Shown piece after piece: positions 1 through 8,801 of a stretch of 64,000 bases of DNA. The stretch spans positions 1 to 64,000 of the forward strand of contig NZ_JAFMPW010000001.1 of assembly GCF_026126425.1 (NCBI RefSeq), given 5' to 3'. The translations under genes were made by a program, and so were the position numbers. Every line of letters begins with the position of its first letter. Positions within the stretch are counted from its first letter, which is position 1. The notes under the pieces were generated by a model, which saw only the letters and a program-made list of their open reading frames with translations, had not been told where the DNA came from and made no database searches. The DNA is from Muriicola sp. Z0-33 (GTDB taxonomy: Bacteria > Bacteroidota > Bacteroidia > Flavobacteriales > Flavobacteriaceae).

Positions 1-38
1 AAAAAAAAAAACATAAACATAGCGTAATCTAACACGAC

Positions 39-1526
39 ATGAACAAAAATAATTTTGACGAATTCTTTCGGGAGAAATTCAAGGAATTTGGCGAAGCCCC
101 GGATGAAAAGGTCTGGGAGGCAATCGAATCCTCATTGGATAAAAAGAGAAAAAAACGCGGTTTATTGCCAATATGGTGGAAAATCGGTGGGATAGCGGCT
201 TTGCTTGCTGTCTTATTCTATATTGTAAAACCTTTTGAAGATAGTTCTGTTCCGGCTGTTGTTAATACGGCGACCGAGCAAGAAGAACGCCCCACTGAAA
301 ATCAGGAAGTGCTTCCGGATAATAATGCTGTTAGCGATGCAGATAATACTTCAGATGCCGTACAGCAAGCAGAAGACCCTCTTGTAAAAACTCCTTCAGG
401 TCTGGATAAGGATACACATACTGCTGGTATTGCCAGTACAAATGAAAATTCAAATGTATCTCCTGAAAAAGAGGATTCAGAATTTAATGCTCCCGATGTT
501 GCTAATATCAATAGTACTGGTCAGGTAGTATCAAATACTAAGCATGTCACAGATAATGTTACAGAAGATGCAAATAAGCAAAACATAGAAGAAGGTCTAG
601 CAACAGCAGATAAAGAGAAGACACTAATTTCGGCTGTTGATAAAGGACAGAAGAATAATATACCCAATGGTATTAATGAAGAGAAAAATGATGAAGCTAC
701 TGTAGCAACGGAGGTTGCCGGGACTACAGAGAAAAAATCTATTTTTGATGAAATAGACCAGCAGGAGGAAGTAGTTGCAAATGCGGAGGAGAACAAATGG
801 TCTGTTGGCCCAAGCGTGGCTCCTGTTTATTTTAGTTCTTTTGGAGAGGGTTCTCCAATTCATTCTAATTTTGTGCCTAACTCTAAGTCGGGAAGCCTTA
901 ATCTCAGTTATGGCCTATCTGTTTCCTATGCTGTTTCTAAAAAATTAAGTGTGCGTTCAGGAGTTCATAAGGTAGACTACGGATATGACACCAATGATGT
1001 GCAATTTTCTTCGTCTCTTGCCGCCTCTACCAATAACAGAATAGATAATATTGATTATGCTCTAACCTCCAAAAATCTTGTTGTTCAAAGTCGCACAAAC
1101 GGACAGCCTGCTCAGGATGCTGCATTTGCCAGTAATAATGAAATTGCAGCTCCCAGTCCTACAAGAGATGGGAGAATGGTACAAGAGTTTGGGTACCTGG
1201 AAGTGCCGGTAGAACTAAATTACGCCCTTGTAGACCGCAAGCTTGGAGTTAATATTATTGGTGGTGTTAGTTCTTTGTTTCTGATCGAAAATTCGGTTAG
1301 CCTGGAATCTGATGGAGCCGCGACCGATATTGGCGAAGCAAATAATATTAACAGCTTAAATTTTAGCACCAATATTGGTGTTGGGTTGAATTATGATCTT
1401 TCACCCAAGGTTAAATTTCACCTTGAGCCCATGTTTAAATATCAGTTAAATACGTTTTCTGATACTTCCGGTAGCTTTCAACCTTTTTCCGTTGGTGTTT
1501 ATAGTGGATTAAATTTTAAGTTCTGA
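39..1526 (+). CDS. Membrane-anchored outer-membrane beta-barrel-type protein
   Basis: 495 residues. A charged cytoplasmic N-terminus of about 42 residues is followed by one hydrophobic segment (about 43-63), a long Asn/Glu/Thr-rich linker (about 70-245) and a C-terminal part (about 255-495) of alternating aromatic and polar strands that ends in Phe, as beta-barrel proteins do. The N-terminal arrangement (short acidic helix, KKRKKR, one membrane helix) resembles Flavobacteriia proteins usually encoded just behind an ECF sigma factor. The sequence before it is too short to show one. It is probably an envelope protein with a cytoplasmic tail; no specific function can be given. The start ATG is 38 bases from the window edge, so its promoter is not visible. 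Confidence 0.8.
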   Translation: MNKNNFDEFFREKFKEFGEAPDEKVWEAIESSLDKKRKKRGLLPIWWKIGGIAALLAVLFYIVKPFEDSSVPAVVNTATEQEERPTENQEVLPDNNAVSDADNTSDAVQQAEDPLVKTPSGLDKDTHTAGIASTNENSNVSPEKEDSEFNAPDVANINSTGQVVSNTKHVTDNVTEDANKQNIEEGLATADKEKTLISAVDKGQKNNIPNGINEEKNDEATVATEVAGTTEKKSIFDEIDQQEEVVANAEENKWSVGPSVAPVYFSSFGEGSPIHSNFVPNSKSGSLNLSYGLSVSYAVSKKLSVRSGVHKVDYGYDTNDVQFSSSLAASTNNRIDNIDYALTSKNLVVQSRTNGQPAQDAAFASNNEIAAPSPTRDGRMVQEFGYLEVPVELNYALVDRKLGVNIIGGVSSLFLIENSVSLESDGAATDIGEANNINSLNFSTNIGVGLNYDLSPKVKFHLEPMFKYQLNTFSDTSGSFQPFSVGVYSGLNFKF

Positions 1527-1577
1527 TCAGATAAAAATGTTGGTTAGGTTGGTTACAGCGATAAGCCGTGACCCCTA

Positions 1578-1614
1578 AAACGCCCTGATAGTGATATTAG
1601 GGCGTTTCTTTTAG
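1578..1614. terminator. Bidirectional terminator between two convergent genes
   Basis: AAACGCCCT at 1578-1586 pairs perfectly with AGGGCGTTT at 1599-1607 and is followed by a T-rich run. It lies between the convergent stops at 1526 and 1619 and could serve both strands. Confidence 0.75.
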
Positions 1615-1618
1615 CCTC

Positions 1619-2365
1619 CTAGGCGTTAGGCTGCCCTGTCAAAGATTTTAGGATTACGCCCCTTACTTTTTGCCTTAATTCGGATTTTTGAGTTTCTGTA
1701 AGTTCGGAAGTAGCAAAGAATTTATGCACGGTAACCCTTAGAGGGCCTGGTTTTCCGCTATAAAACGTAAATGAAAATCGCTGCTTATTATCGTGGAAAG
1801 TCATAGGTACAACGTCTATATTATGCGCAATGGCCATTTTAAATGCCCCATCCTTAAATTCATCTAATACCACTTCTTCGGCAGGGACACCTCCTTCCGG
1901 AAAAATACAAATACTTAGTCCTTCACTCAACCTTCGCTGTGCCCTTATATAGACTCCAGTTCTGCTTTTACTATCTTCTCTGTCTACCATTATACAAACC
2001 CGTTTATAAAAAAACCCGAAAAGTGGAATGTTTACAAGCTCCTTTTTACCTACAAAAACAAAGGGGTTTTTGCTAACATAGAGCATAAGCATAATATCTA
2101 ACATACTCGTATGGTTGGCGACGAGCATATAACTCCTGCCTCGTTCCAATTTTTGCTCCCAATTTATCCTAGGGGGGCATCCCATACCGTACAATATGGG
2201 AGTTGCCCATAAGTTTCTCGCCATCCAGAAGAATTGAGGATACCATTTCTCACGAACTGTCAGTAATAGTAGAAAAGGAAAGCAAACAAGGATGGGAGTT
2301 GCCACAAGAATGTAAAACCAAACCCTGTATATGGCTTGACCGATTTTCCTGAAGCTTAGAATCAT
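1619..2365 (-). CDS. 1-acyl-sn-glycerol-3-phosphate acyltransferase (PlsC family)
   Basis: 248 residues. It is expected to transfer an acyl group to the sn-2 position of lysophosphatidic acid at the inner membrane, giving phosphatidic acid. The catalytic NH(x4)D motif is NHTSMLD at about 84-90 and the substrate-binding FPEGG is at 155-159. A hydrophobic segment at about 12-35 precedes the catalytic domain. Length and motifs are normal for the family. A perfect -7 element (TACTTTTG on the minus strand) ends only five bases before the ATG at 2365, which suggests a leaderless or nearly leaderless mRNA. Other lysophospholipid or lipid A-like acceptors cannot be excluded from sequence alone. Confidence 0.92.
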   Translation of the reverse strand: MILSFRKIGQAIYRVWFYILVATPILVCFPFLLLLTVREKWYPQFFWMARNLWATPILYGMGCPPRINWEQKLERGRSYMLVANHTSMLDIMLMLYVSKNPFVFVGKKELVNIPLFGFFYKRVCIMVDREDSKSRTGVYIRAQRRLSEGLSICIFPEGGVPAEEVVLDEFKDGAFKMAIAHNIDVVPMTFHDNKQRFSFTFYSGKPGPLRVTVHKFFATSELTETQKSELRQKVRGVILKSLTGQPNA

Positions 2366-2370
2366 AAATT

Positions 2371-2378
2371 CAAAAGTA
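2371..2378 (-). promoter_or_regulatory. -7 promoter element for the plsC-like gene
   Basis: The minus strand reads TACTTTTG, a perfect match to the Bacteroidota -7 consensus TAnnTTTG, five bases before the ATG. Confidence 0.6.
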
Positions 2379-2422
2379 GAATTTTTACTTATATTTAAAA
2401 GAACAATCTAAATATTAATTCT

Positions 2423-2665
2423 ATGGGATTACTCTATGCATTATTAATTGGGGCTGCAGCCGGATGGCTCGCTGGCAAATTAATGAAAGGCGGCGGATTT
2501 GGCCTTTTTAAAAATATTCTATTGGGGATAGTTGGTGGTGTCGTTGGCAATTGGGTATTTGGGATACTGGATATTTCTATAGGTTCTGGTATTGTTGGAG
2601 ATCTGATTACAGGCGTAATAGGTGCGGTCGTAGTTCTTTTTATCGCAGGCCTATTCAAAAAATAA
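2423..2665 (+). CDS. GlsB/YeaQ/YmgE family membrane protein
   Basis: 80 residues with three glycine-rich hydrophobic segments, the pattern of the transglycosylase-associated (GlsB/YeaQ/YmgE) family of small inner-membrane proteins linked to general stress. The segment AGWLAGKLMKGGG near the N-terminus is typical. It starts at ATG 2423, divergent from the acyltransferase gene, and is followed by a clear terminator, so it is probably a single-gene unit. The biochemical role of the family is not established. Confidence 0.9.
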   Translation: MGLLYALLIGAAAGWLAGKLMKGGGFGLFKNILLGIVGGVVGNWVFGILDISIGSGIVGDLITGVIGAVVVLFIAGLFKK

Positions 2666-2685
2666 GTTGTTTAAGAATTATAATT

Positions 2686-2708
2686 AAGCGGCTTTTGCCG
2701 CTTTTTTT
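2686..2708 (+). terminator. Rho-independent terminator after the GlsB-family gene
   Basis: AAGCGGC at 2686-2692 and GCCGCTT at 2697-2703 form a perfect stem with a TTTT loop, followed by a run of T to 2708. Confidence 0.85.
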
Positions 2709-2722
2709 ATGTTTTTGATTGT

Positions 2723-2730
2723 TAAATTTG
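2723..2730 (+). promoter_or_regulatory. -7 promoter element for trpS
   Basis: TAAATTTG, a perfect TAnnTTTG match, ends 13 bases before the trpS ATG and lies behind the preceding terminator. Confidence 0.65.
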
Positions 2731-2743
2731 CCCATAAAACCTA

Positions 2744-3712
2744 ATGGCAAGAATCCTTACAGGCATACAAAGCACCGGAACACCACACTTGGGTAACATC
2801 CTCGGGGCAATAATCCCTGCCATTGCCATGGCCAAGGATCCCAAGAATGAATCATTTCTCTTTATTGCAGACATGCATTCGCTGACCCAAATTAAAGATG
2901 GGGCTACTTTGCGTAAAAACACGTATGCAACGGCAGCCGCCTGGTTAGCATTTGGTTTAGATCCGGAAAAAACCGTTTTCTACAGGCAAAGCGATGTCCC
3001 ACAGGTAACAGAATTAGCCTGGTACTTGAGTTGTTTCTTTCCTTACCAAAGGCTAACGCTGGCACATTCCTTTAAAGACAAGGCAGACCGGTTGGAAGAT
3101 GTTAATGCCGGGCTTTTTGCATATCCAATGTTAATGGCAGCGGATATCTTATTATATGATGCCAATATTGTTCCTGTTGGCAAAGATCAGCTTCAACACT
3201 TGGAAATGACCAGAGATGTAGCTTCAAGATTTCATGCTCAGCTGGGAGACACCTTTGTTTTACCAGAGGCACAAGTACAACAGGACACCATGTATGTTCC
3301 AGGTACTGATGGAGAGAAAATGAGCAAAAGCAAAGGAAACCTAATCAGCTTATTCCAGGCAGATAAACCATTGCGCAAACAAATTATGGGCATAGTTACC
3401 GATAGCACGCCCATGGAAGACCCTAAAGATCCTGATAAGGATAATGTTTTTGCCTTGTATAAGATACTCGGGTCGGAAGAGCAAGTGGCCGAAATGCGTC
3501 AGAATTACATTAATGGCAACTACGGTTATGGGCACGCGAAGCAAGCATTATTTGAATTGATATTGGATAAATTTGGCCCTGCCAGAGAAAAATTCAATTA
3601 CTATATGGAACACCTTAATGAAGTGGATGATGCCCTGGCAATTGGGGCTGAAAAGGCCAGAGTGGTAGCGGATGCTGTTTTAGATCGGGTTAGGGCAAAA
3701 GTTGGGTACTAA
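2744..3712 (+). CDS. trpS: Tryptophanyl-tRNA synthetase
   Basis: 322 residues, normal for bacterial class I TrpRS. It charges tRNA-Trp with tryptophan in the cytoplasm. The HIGH-type signature is HLGN at 15-18, inside the family-typical TGIQSTGTPHLGN, and the KMSKS loop is at about 192-196. DMHSLTQ (about 43-49) and PVGKDQLQHLEMTRDVA are also characteristic. It has its own promoter and is followed by 279 bases without a gene before the convergent dprA. No terminator or other signal stands out in that gap. Confidence 0.98.
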   Translation: MARILTGIQSTGTPHLGNILGAIIPAIAMAKDPKNESFLFIADMHSLTQIKDGATLRKNTYATAAAWLAFGLDPEKTVFYRQSDVPQVTELAWYLSCFFPYQRLTLAHSFKDKADRLEDVNAGLFAYPMLMAADILLYDANIVPVGKDQLQHLEMTRDVASRFHAQLGDTFVLPEAQVQQDTMYVPGTDGEKMSKSKGNLISLFQADKPLRKQIMGIVTDSTPMEDPKDPDKDNVFALYKILGSEEQVAEMRQNYINGNYGYGHAKQALFELILDKFGPAREKFNYYMEHLNEVDDALAIGAEKARVVADAVLDRVRAKVGY

Positions 3713-3991
3713 TTTTTGGTCATTTTCCTCTATTTGAAATGCCCGGGAGAGCTCCTTAAAATCTAGTGATAAATGCCAGATTTTTGATTGAATTATAAAA
3801 GCAGGCCGACGAAATTCACAAAAAAAGGACAAGCAGAAACGCAAACCAGCCGGTCGGTTTTAGTGGATTTTCTAACTCGGCAATTTTAAAGTAAACCAGG
3901 ATTTAACAGGGTATTTTACCGATGAAATCACGAAACCATTATAATTTTACCTCAATTTAATCAGTTGGCCAACCACTTAGTCTGTAAAATA

Positions 3992-5095
3992 CTAAATGGC
4001 TTCGAACAATTTTCCGGGTAAAGGACGGACTACTCCTTTCATTTCCATATTCAACAGGGTTGAGGAGGCCAGATATATCGGTAAATTGCATTCCAAGGCA
4101 ATGCTATCCAGTAACTGTTTCCCTTCCTTTTGCAGGTAATTATATACCACATTCTCGGATGCATCCAATTCTGTAAACAATTGTTTCTGGACAGGCCGTA
4201 TATCCTTCTCTCCAACCTCCCAATTTAGCATATAAATTAAATCTGCAGCAGAGCTAAGCAAATGTGCTTTTTGTTGTTTTATAAGATTGTTACATCCAAG
4301 ACTGTAGGTGTCTGAAGTTCTTCCCGGGACAGCAAAAACGTCGCGGTTATAGCTATGGGCAATATCCGCTGTAACCAGACTACCTCCCTTTTCAGCAGAT
4401 TCCACCACTATAGTGGCCTCACTCATCCCGGCAATAATCCGGTTTCTTTTTAAAAAGTTTTCCCGTTCAGGATGACTACTGCTCCAGAATTCTGTAAGAA
4501 AACCGCCGTTTTCAGTTATTTCGCTGGTAAATCTAGCGTGCTGCCTGGGATATATCTGGTTAAGTCCATGAGCCAAACATCCTATGGTCTGTAAATTACT
4601 TTTCATTGCGGCCCGTTGTACGCAAATATCTACTCCGAAAGCAAATCCACTTACGATAACAGGATTCAGTGGCGCTATATCCTCTATAAATTGCTCGCAA
4701 AAAGCCATCCCATAGTTTGTCATATTCCGGGTACCCACTACACTTATTATTTTTCTCCCTTCCAATTGGATATTTCCGCGTTTAAAAAGCAGCAGTGGCC
4801 CATCTGCACAATGCTTTAAATATCTGGGGTAGGTTTTATCAGTAAAATAGATATACCCAATATTATTTTGGGTAATATATTCGAATTCCCTGACAGCTGC
4901 TGCATGATACTGAGCATGATAGAGTCCATCAAGTGCTTTTTCTCTTACTCCTTCTATTTTCCTGAGATGACTCACTTTATCCGAAAAAATAGCAGTTGGG
5001 CTACCACATGAGGTAATAAGCTTTTTGGCAGTAATATCTCCAAGATTGGGAATATTCTGAAGACGCAAGATTGCAATTAGCTCATTATCAATCAT
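3992..5095 (-). CDS. dprA: DNA-processing protein DprA
   Basis: 367 residues. DprA binds single-stranded DNA taken up during natural transformation and loads RecA. An N-terminal helix-hairpin-helix-like region (about 1-70) precedes the Rossmann core, which contains VSGFAFGVDICVQ, the GCLAHGLNQIYP segment and FLKRNRIIAG, and a C-terminal winged-helix-type domain from about 300. All core motifs and the length are normal. Its presence suggests transformation ability, but no com genes are in the window. It is divergent from the HU/SPOR gene at 5201. Confidence 0.96.
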   Translation of the reverse strand: MIDNELIAILRLQNIPNLGDITAKKLITSCGSPTAIFSDKVSHLRKIEGVREKALDGLYHAQYHAAAVREFEYITQNNIGYIYFTDKTYPRYLKHCADGPLLLFKRGNIQLEGRKIISVVGTRNMTNYGMAFCEQFIEDIAPLNPVIVSGFAFGVDICVQRAAMKSNLQTIGCLAHGLNQIYPRQHARFTSEITENGGFLTEFWSSSHPERENFLKRNRIIAGMSEATIVVESAEKGGSLVTADIAHSYNRDVFAVPGRTSDTYSLGCNNLIKQQKAHLLSSAADLIYMLNWEVGEKDIRPVQKQLFTELDASENVVYNYLQKEGKQLLDSIALECNLPIYLASSTLLNMEMKGVVRPLPGKLFEAI

Positions 5096-5200
5096 TTAAT
5101 GATTTTGTTTTTTTGCTCATAAAAAGTGGGCTATATTATGTTAATAAAAAGTTATCAAAGGTAGTTTGAGGCGCTGCAATTTTTTTTCATCTTTGTATTT

Positions 5201-6151
5201 ATGGGAACGGATCACTATATACAAGAGCTTCTCTACCGATATAATTGTGTGGTAGTGCCAGAATTTGGTGCTTTCCTTACCCAAATGAAATCTGCTGTAA
5301 TTCATAAAAGCACTAACGCTTTTTCTCCTCCTTCAAAAATTATCTCTTTCAACGAGCAATTAATTTCTAATGATGGTTTACTGGTTTCCTATATGGCCAA
5401 TGCTGAAGGGGTCAGCTATGAGGAAATGCTGAAAAAAACACTCGAAAGCGCCAAGGTCTGGAGAAAAAAATTAAAGATTGGAGAAAGGTTAGAACTTCCC
5501 AATATTGGCGAATTATGGTTAAACAGAGAGGGGAAAATTCAATTTCAACCCTCGTACAAGGTGAATTACCTTACTTCCTCCTTTGGCTTATCGTCTTTTG
5601 TCTCTCTTCCTGTAACCAGGGAGGTTTTAAAAGAAACGGTTACGGAGTTGGAAGAAAAAATTCCGTTTATAATTACCCCTGAACAGCGTAAAAGAAGCAA
5701 CTTCAGGCCCTATTTAAAATACGCTGCCATTATCCTCCTGGCTTTGTCTACTGGCCTGACCGGATTTCGATTTTACAATGAAACCACTGTAAATCAACAA
5801 CTGGCAAGGGAAGACGCTCAGGAAGTAGTCTCTAAAAACATTCAGGAAGCTACTTTTTTCAATGCAGACCCAATGGTATTACCTGCACTGGAGCTGGAAG
5901 TTACCAAGAAGGTTGTTGGCAGACAACATCACATCATTGCAGGGGCCTTTAGAATGCAGAAAAATGCAGAAAAGAAGGTAAAACAGTTGCATAGAAGAGG
6001 CTTTGATGAGGCCACTTATATAGGTACTAATGCCTATGGCCTGCATCAGGTTACTTATGCCAGCTTTACCGATCCAAAAGAAGCCCTTACAACTCTCAGG
6101 AAAATAAAGAGAACCATCTCTTCGGATGCCTGGTTGCTTTCCACAAAATAA
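5201..6151 (+). CDS. CCDC81-type HU-domain and SPOR-domain membrane protein
   Basis: 316 residues. The N-terminal 130 residues resemble the paired CCDC81-like prokaryotic HU domains of Bacteroidota (CVVVPEFGAFLT at about 16-27, then the second unit from about 65). A single membrane helix lies at about 172-190 and a SPOR-type domain at about 238-316 (HHIIAGAFRMQKNAEKKV). SPOR domains bind denuded peptidoglycan glycans, so the protein probably links a cytoplasmic HU-like part to the septal or general cell wall. Whether the HU-like part binds DNA is not known. A near-consensus -7 element (CATCTTTG, 5188-5195) lies five bases before the ATG. Confidence 0.85.
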   Translation: MGTDHYIQELLYRYNCVVVPEFGAFLTQMKSAVIHKSTNAFSPPSKIISFNEQLISNDGLLVSYMANAEGVSYEEMLKKTLESAKVWRKKLKIGERLELPNIGELWLNREGKIQFQPSYKVNYLTSSFGLSSFVSLPVTREVLKETVTELEEKIPFIITPEQRKRSNFRPYLKYAAIILLALSTGLTGFRFYNETTVNQQLAREDAQEVVSKNIQEATFFNADPMVLPALELEVTKKVVGRQHHIIAGAFRMQKNAEKKVKQLHRRGFDEATYIGTNAYGLHQVTYASFTDPKEALTTLRKIKRTISSDAWLLSTK

Positions 6152-6185
6152 ATTTCAATACTTTTTCCATGCTTAACTAAGGGTG

Positions 6186-6193
6186 TATCTTTG
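6186..6193 (+). promoter_or_regulatory. -7 promoter element for the thioesterase gene
   Basis: TATCTTTG matches TAnnTTTG exactly, 14 bases before the ATG at 6208. Confidence 0.65.
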
Positions 6194-6207
6194 CATAAAA
6201 ATTTTAT

Positions 6208-6729
6208 ATGCAGGTTAAAAGACCCAGTGATTCCAGGACCATAATGACAGATATGGTGCTCCCAAGTGAAACAAATCCATTAAATAACCTATTTGGAGGG
6301 GAGTTACTCGCTAGGATGGACAGGGCCGCGAGTATTGCTGCCAGGCGACATAGCCGTAGAATTACCGTGACGGCATCGGTTAACCATGTTGCTTTTAACA
6401 GATCTGTTCCTTTGGGCAGTGTCGTAACTGTTGAAGCTGCGATTTCCAGAACGTTCAGAACTTCAATGGAGGTATATATCGATGTTTGGATGGAAGACAG
6501 AATCAGCGGAGAAAGGTCCAAAGCAAATGAAGCCATCTACACCTTTGTAGCTGTGGATGAAACGGGAAAGCCAACGGAAGTACCTGGCCTTGAGCCCGAA
6601 ACCCCTCTGGAAAAAGAGCGTTTTGAAGGTGCGTTAAGACGTAAGCAATTGAGCTTGGTGCTTGCCGGAAAGTTAAAACCCGATGATGCTACAGAATTAC
6701 GGGCGCTATTTACAAGTGGACCTTCTTAA
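6208..6729 (+). CDS. Acyl-CoA thioesterase, hotdog fold (YciA/BACH type)
   Basis: 173 residues, close to the single-hotdog acyl-CoA thioesterases. The diagnostic stretch N-x-x-G-x-x-x-G-G-x-L (NPLNNLFGGELLARMD, about 23-38) contains the Asp expected at the catalytic site. ASVNHVAFNRSV and the following strand continue the hotdog. It would hydrolyse acyl-CoA to free acid and CoA in the cytoplasm; chain-length preference cannot be read from the sequence. Its stop overlaps that of the convergent aldo/keto reductase gene by four bases. Confidence 0.92.
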   Translation: MQVKRPSDSRTIMTDMVLPSETNPLNNLFGGELLARMDRAASIAARRHSRRITVTASVNHVAFNRSVPLGSVVTVEAAISRTFRTSMEVYIDVWMEDRISGERSKANEAIYTFVAVDETGKPTEVPGLEPETPLEKERFEGALRRKQLSLVLAGKLKPDDATELRALFTSGPS

Positions 6730-7571
6730 AAATCAAAATTATCAGGGTCTGGACCAAAACGCTTAGAGCGGTCCATGGCATTAAGATAAGTCATATCTTC
6801 AGTGGCTATTTCAAAGTCGAATATATCACTATTAGATATGATGCGCTCTTTTTTTGATGATTTAGGAATGGTAATTACCCCATTTTGTAAATCCCATCTT
6901 AATACTATTTGAGCAATAGTCTTATTGTATTTCTTTGATAGTGCTTTAAAAGTATCCAATTTAAATATTTTCCCTTGCATTAGCGGGGACCAGGCTTCAT
7001 ACTGAATGCCCTTTGCAATACAGTAATCCAGTAGCTCTTGTTGTACCAGATAAGGATGAAACTCCATCTGATTTACCATAGGAACCACTTTTGCTGTACT
7101 AAGCAGATCATCCAGATGGTGTTGCATAAAATTGCTTACCCCAATGGCCCGTACTCGTTTTTCATTGTAAAGTCGTTCCAGTGCCCTCCAGGTATCCTTG
7201 TATTTGCCATTCACAGGCCAATGAACCAGGTACAGATCAAGAACATCAAGGTTTAAGCGTTCCATGCTCTGGTCAAATGCCTTAAGGGTTGTGTCAAAGC
7301 CCTGGTCTGTGTTCCAAACTTTACTCACAACAAATAACTCTTCCCTTGGCGTATTACATTCGGCAATTCCCCGGCCTACGCCATCTTCGTTATTATATAT
7401 TGCGGCAGTATCAATATGCCTGTACCCTGCGTCAACAGCCCATTTAATTGCGTTTACTACTTCCTCTCCGTCTTTGGACAAATATACCCCCAGGCCGAAA
7501 TAGGGCATCTCTACCCCGTTGTGCAATTTAAATGTTCCTTTAATGTCTGTTATCTCTTTCATTTGCATCAT
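6726..7571 (-). CDS. Aldo/keto reductase
   Basis: 281 residues, an (alpha/beta)8 NADPH-dependent reductase of the small AKR group related to 2,5-diketo-gluconate reductases. The catalytic tetrad is visible as Asp54, Tyr59 (DTAAIYN), Lys84 (VVSKVWN) and His117 (LYLVHWP). AIGVSNF and IPKSSKKERI near the C-terminus fit the cofactor site. Its ATG overlaps the stop of the EnvC-like gene (ATGA), so it is translated as the last gene of that operon. The substrate is unknown; a general aldehyde or ketone reductase is the safest description. Confidence 0.94.
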   Translation of the reverse strand: MMQMKEITDIKGTFKLHNGVEMPYFGLGVYLSKDGEEVVNAIKWAVDAGYRHIDTAAIYNNEDGVGRGIAECNTPREELFVVSKVWNTDQGFDTTLKAFDQSMERLNLDVLDLYLVHWPVNGKYKDTWRALERLYNEKRVRAIGVSNFMQHHLDDLLSTAKVVPMVNQMEFHPYLVQQELLDYCIAKGIQYEAWSPLMQGKIFKLDTFKALSKKYNKTIAQIVLRWDLQNGVITIPKSSKKERIISNSDIFDFEIATEDMTYLNAMDRSKRFGPDPDNFDF

Positions 7572-8800
7572 AATCTAAATATCCATTCCTCCGGATTGAG
7601 GCGGGTGGCATCTCTGTACAAATAGAATTTAAGCTGTGTAAGGCCATTAAACCTATTGGTATATATTTTACCTAAAGCATCCTTTGCAACCACCTTATCC
7701 CCTTTTTTTACATAGAGGTCTGAAAGATTATAATAGGTGCTTATATAATTTCCATGCTTTAATTGAACCCCTTTATTTCCTCCAGGTACCGCTAAAATAG
7801 CAATAACTTCACCCTCAAACACGGCTCTTGCCGTGGCACCCTGATCTGTAACAATAATTACCCCGTTGCTCTGGTGTTTAATTCCTGGATAAACTGCGTC
7901 TTTATATACCCCAAATCCCTGTTTCTTTATTCCTTTTTCTACCGGCCAAATTAACTTTCCCTTGTTGGCCGAAAAGTTATTTGATACCAAAACTGCCTCA
8001 GGTGTCAGAACAAATTTGCTACTGCTAGCGCCAGCCTTGCCTGCCTTTCTATTAGATGCGGCAATTGCACTTCTAATAAGCCGTTCAATCTGCTGCTCTA
8101 TCTTGCGTGCTTCCTTCTTTTTCGACTGAATTGCAGCTGCATATCTGCTTTCATTCTTGCGAATTGTTTTAAGCAATTCTTTTTGTTCTTTAAGTTCTTT
8201 TAGTATTTGATTTTTGGCTTTTCTATTCTCTGCTATTAGCAGGTCTTTGGACTTCCTTTGATTGGTTAGGTCCTTATTTAAATCTGTGAGCTCCTCCGTT
8301 TTTAGTACTATTTGTTCTCCCTGTTTCTTTCTGAATTCGGTATATTGTTTTAGGTACTGAAGTCTTTTAAAAGCCTGGAAGAAATTCTCTGAAGACAATA
8401 AAAACATGAGCCGGTTTTGCCGTGATTTATTTTGATACGATTTCTGGATCATATTGGCGTATTCTATTTTTAGAATATCCAAGTCCTCCCTTAATTTGGC
8501 AATATTTCGTATGTTGGCATTAATCTGACGATTTAGCAAGTTAGATTGCTGATTAGTAACCCTAATAAGTTGTTGTCTCACATTAATCTTCTGGTCCAGT
8601 CCTTCCATCTGATCCAGAATGGTACCTCTTTGCTTTTTCTCTGCAAACAACAAACGGTTAATTTGCTCAATTTCGTTTTGTAATTTGGCCCGTTTAGCTT
8701 CGAGGGCCTTTTGTTCATTAGATTGTGAGAAGCAAATTGCAGCATTCAGCAATAGGGTAAAAAGAAGAATAACAATATGATATGTGCTTCTGTTCCTCAT
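7568..8800 (-). CDS. EnvC-like murein hydrolase activator with degenerate LytM domain
   Basis: 410 residues. A signal peptide (about 1-25) is followed by a long coiled coil (about 27-255) and a C-terminal LytM/M23-like domain (about 295-410). The zinc ligands of active M23 peptidases are missing: the first motif reads HQSNGVIIV instead of HxxxD, and where HLHF would be expected the protein reads LKFYL. This is the pattern of EnvC, which activates periplasmic amidases instead of cutting peptidoglycan itself. It sits between a DUF4292 lipoprotein gene (one base apart) and the reductase gene. Inference: it recruits or activates an amidase at the division site. Confidence 0.9.
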   Translation of the reverse strand: MRNRSTYHIVILLFTLLLNAAICFSQSNEQKALEAKRAKLQNEIEQINRLLFAEKKQRGTILDQMEGLDQKINVRQQLIRVTNQQSNLLNRQINANIRNIAKLREDLDILKIEYANMIQKSYQNKSRQNRLMFLLSSENFFQAFKRLQYLKQYTEFRKKQGEQIVLKTEELTDLNKDLTNQRKSKDLLIAENRKAKNQILKELKEQKELLKTIRKNESRYAAAIQSKKKEARKIEQQIERLIRSAIAASNRKAGKAGASSSKFVLTPEAVLVSNNFSANKGKLIWPVEKGIKKQGFGVYKDAVYPGIKHQSNGVIIVTDQGATARAVFEGEVIAILAVPGGNKGVQLKHGNYISTYYNLSDLYVKKGDKVVAKDALGKIYTNRFNGLTQLKFYLYRDATRLNPEEWIFRL

Positions 8801-8801
8801 A

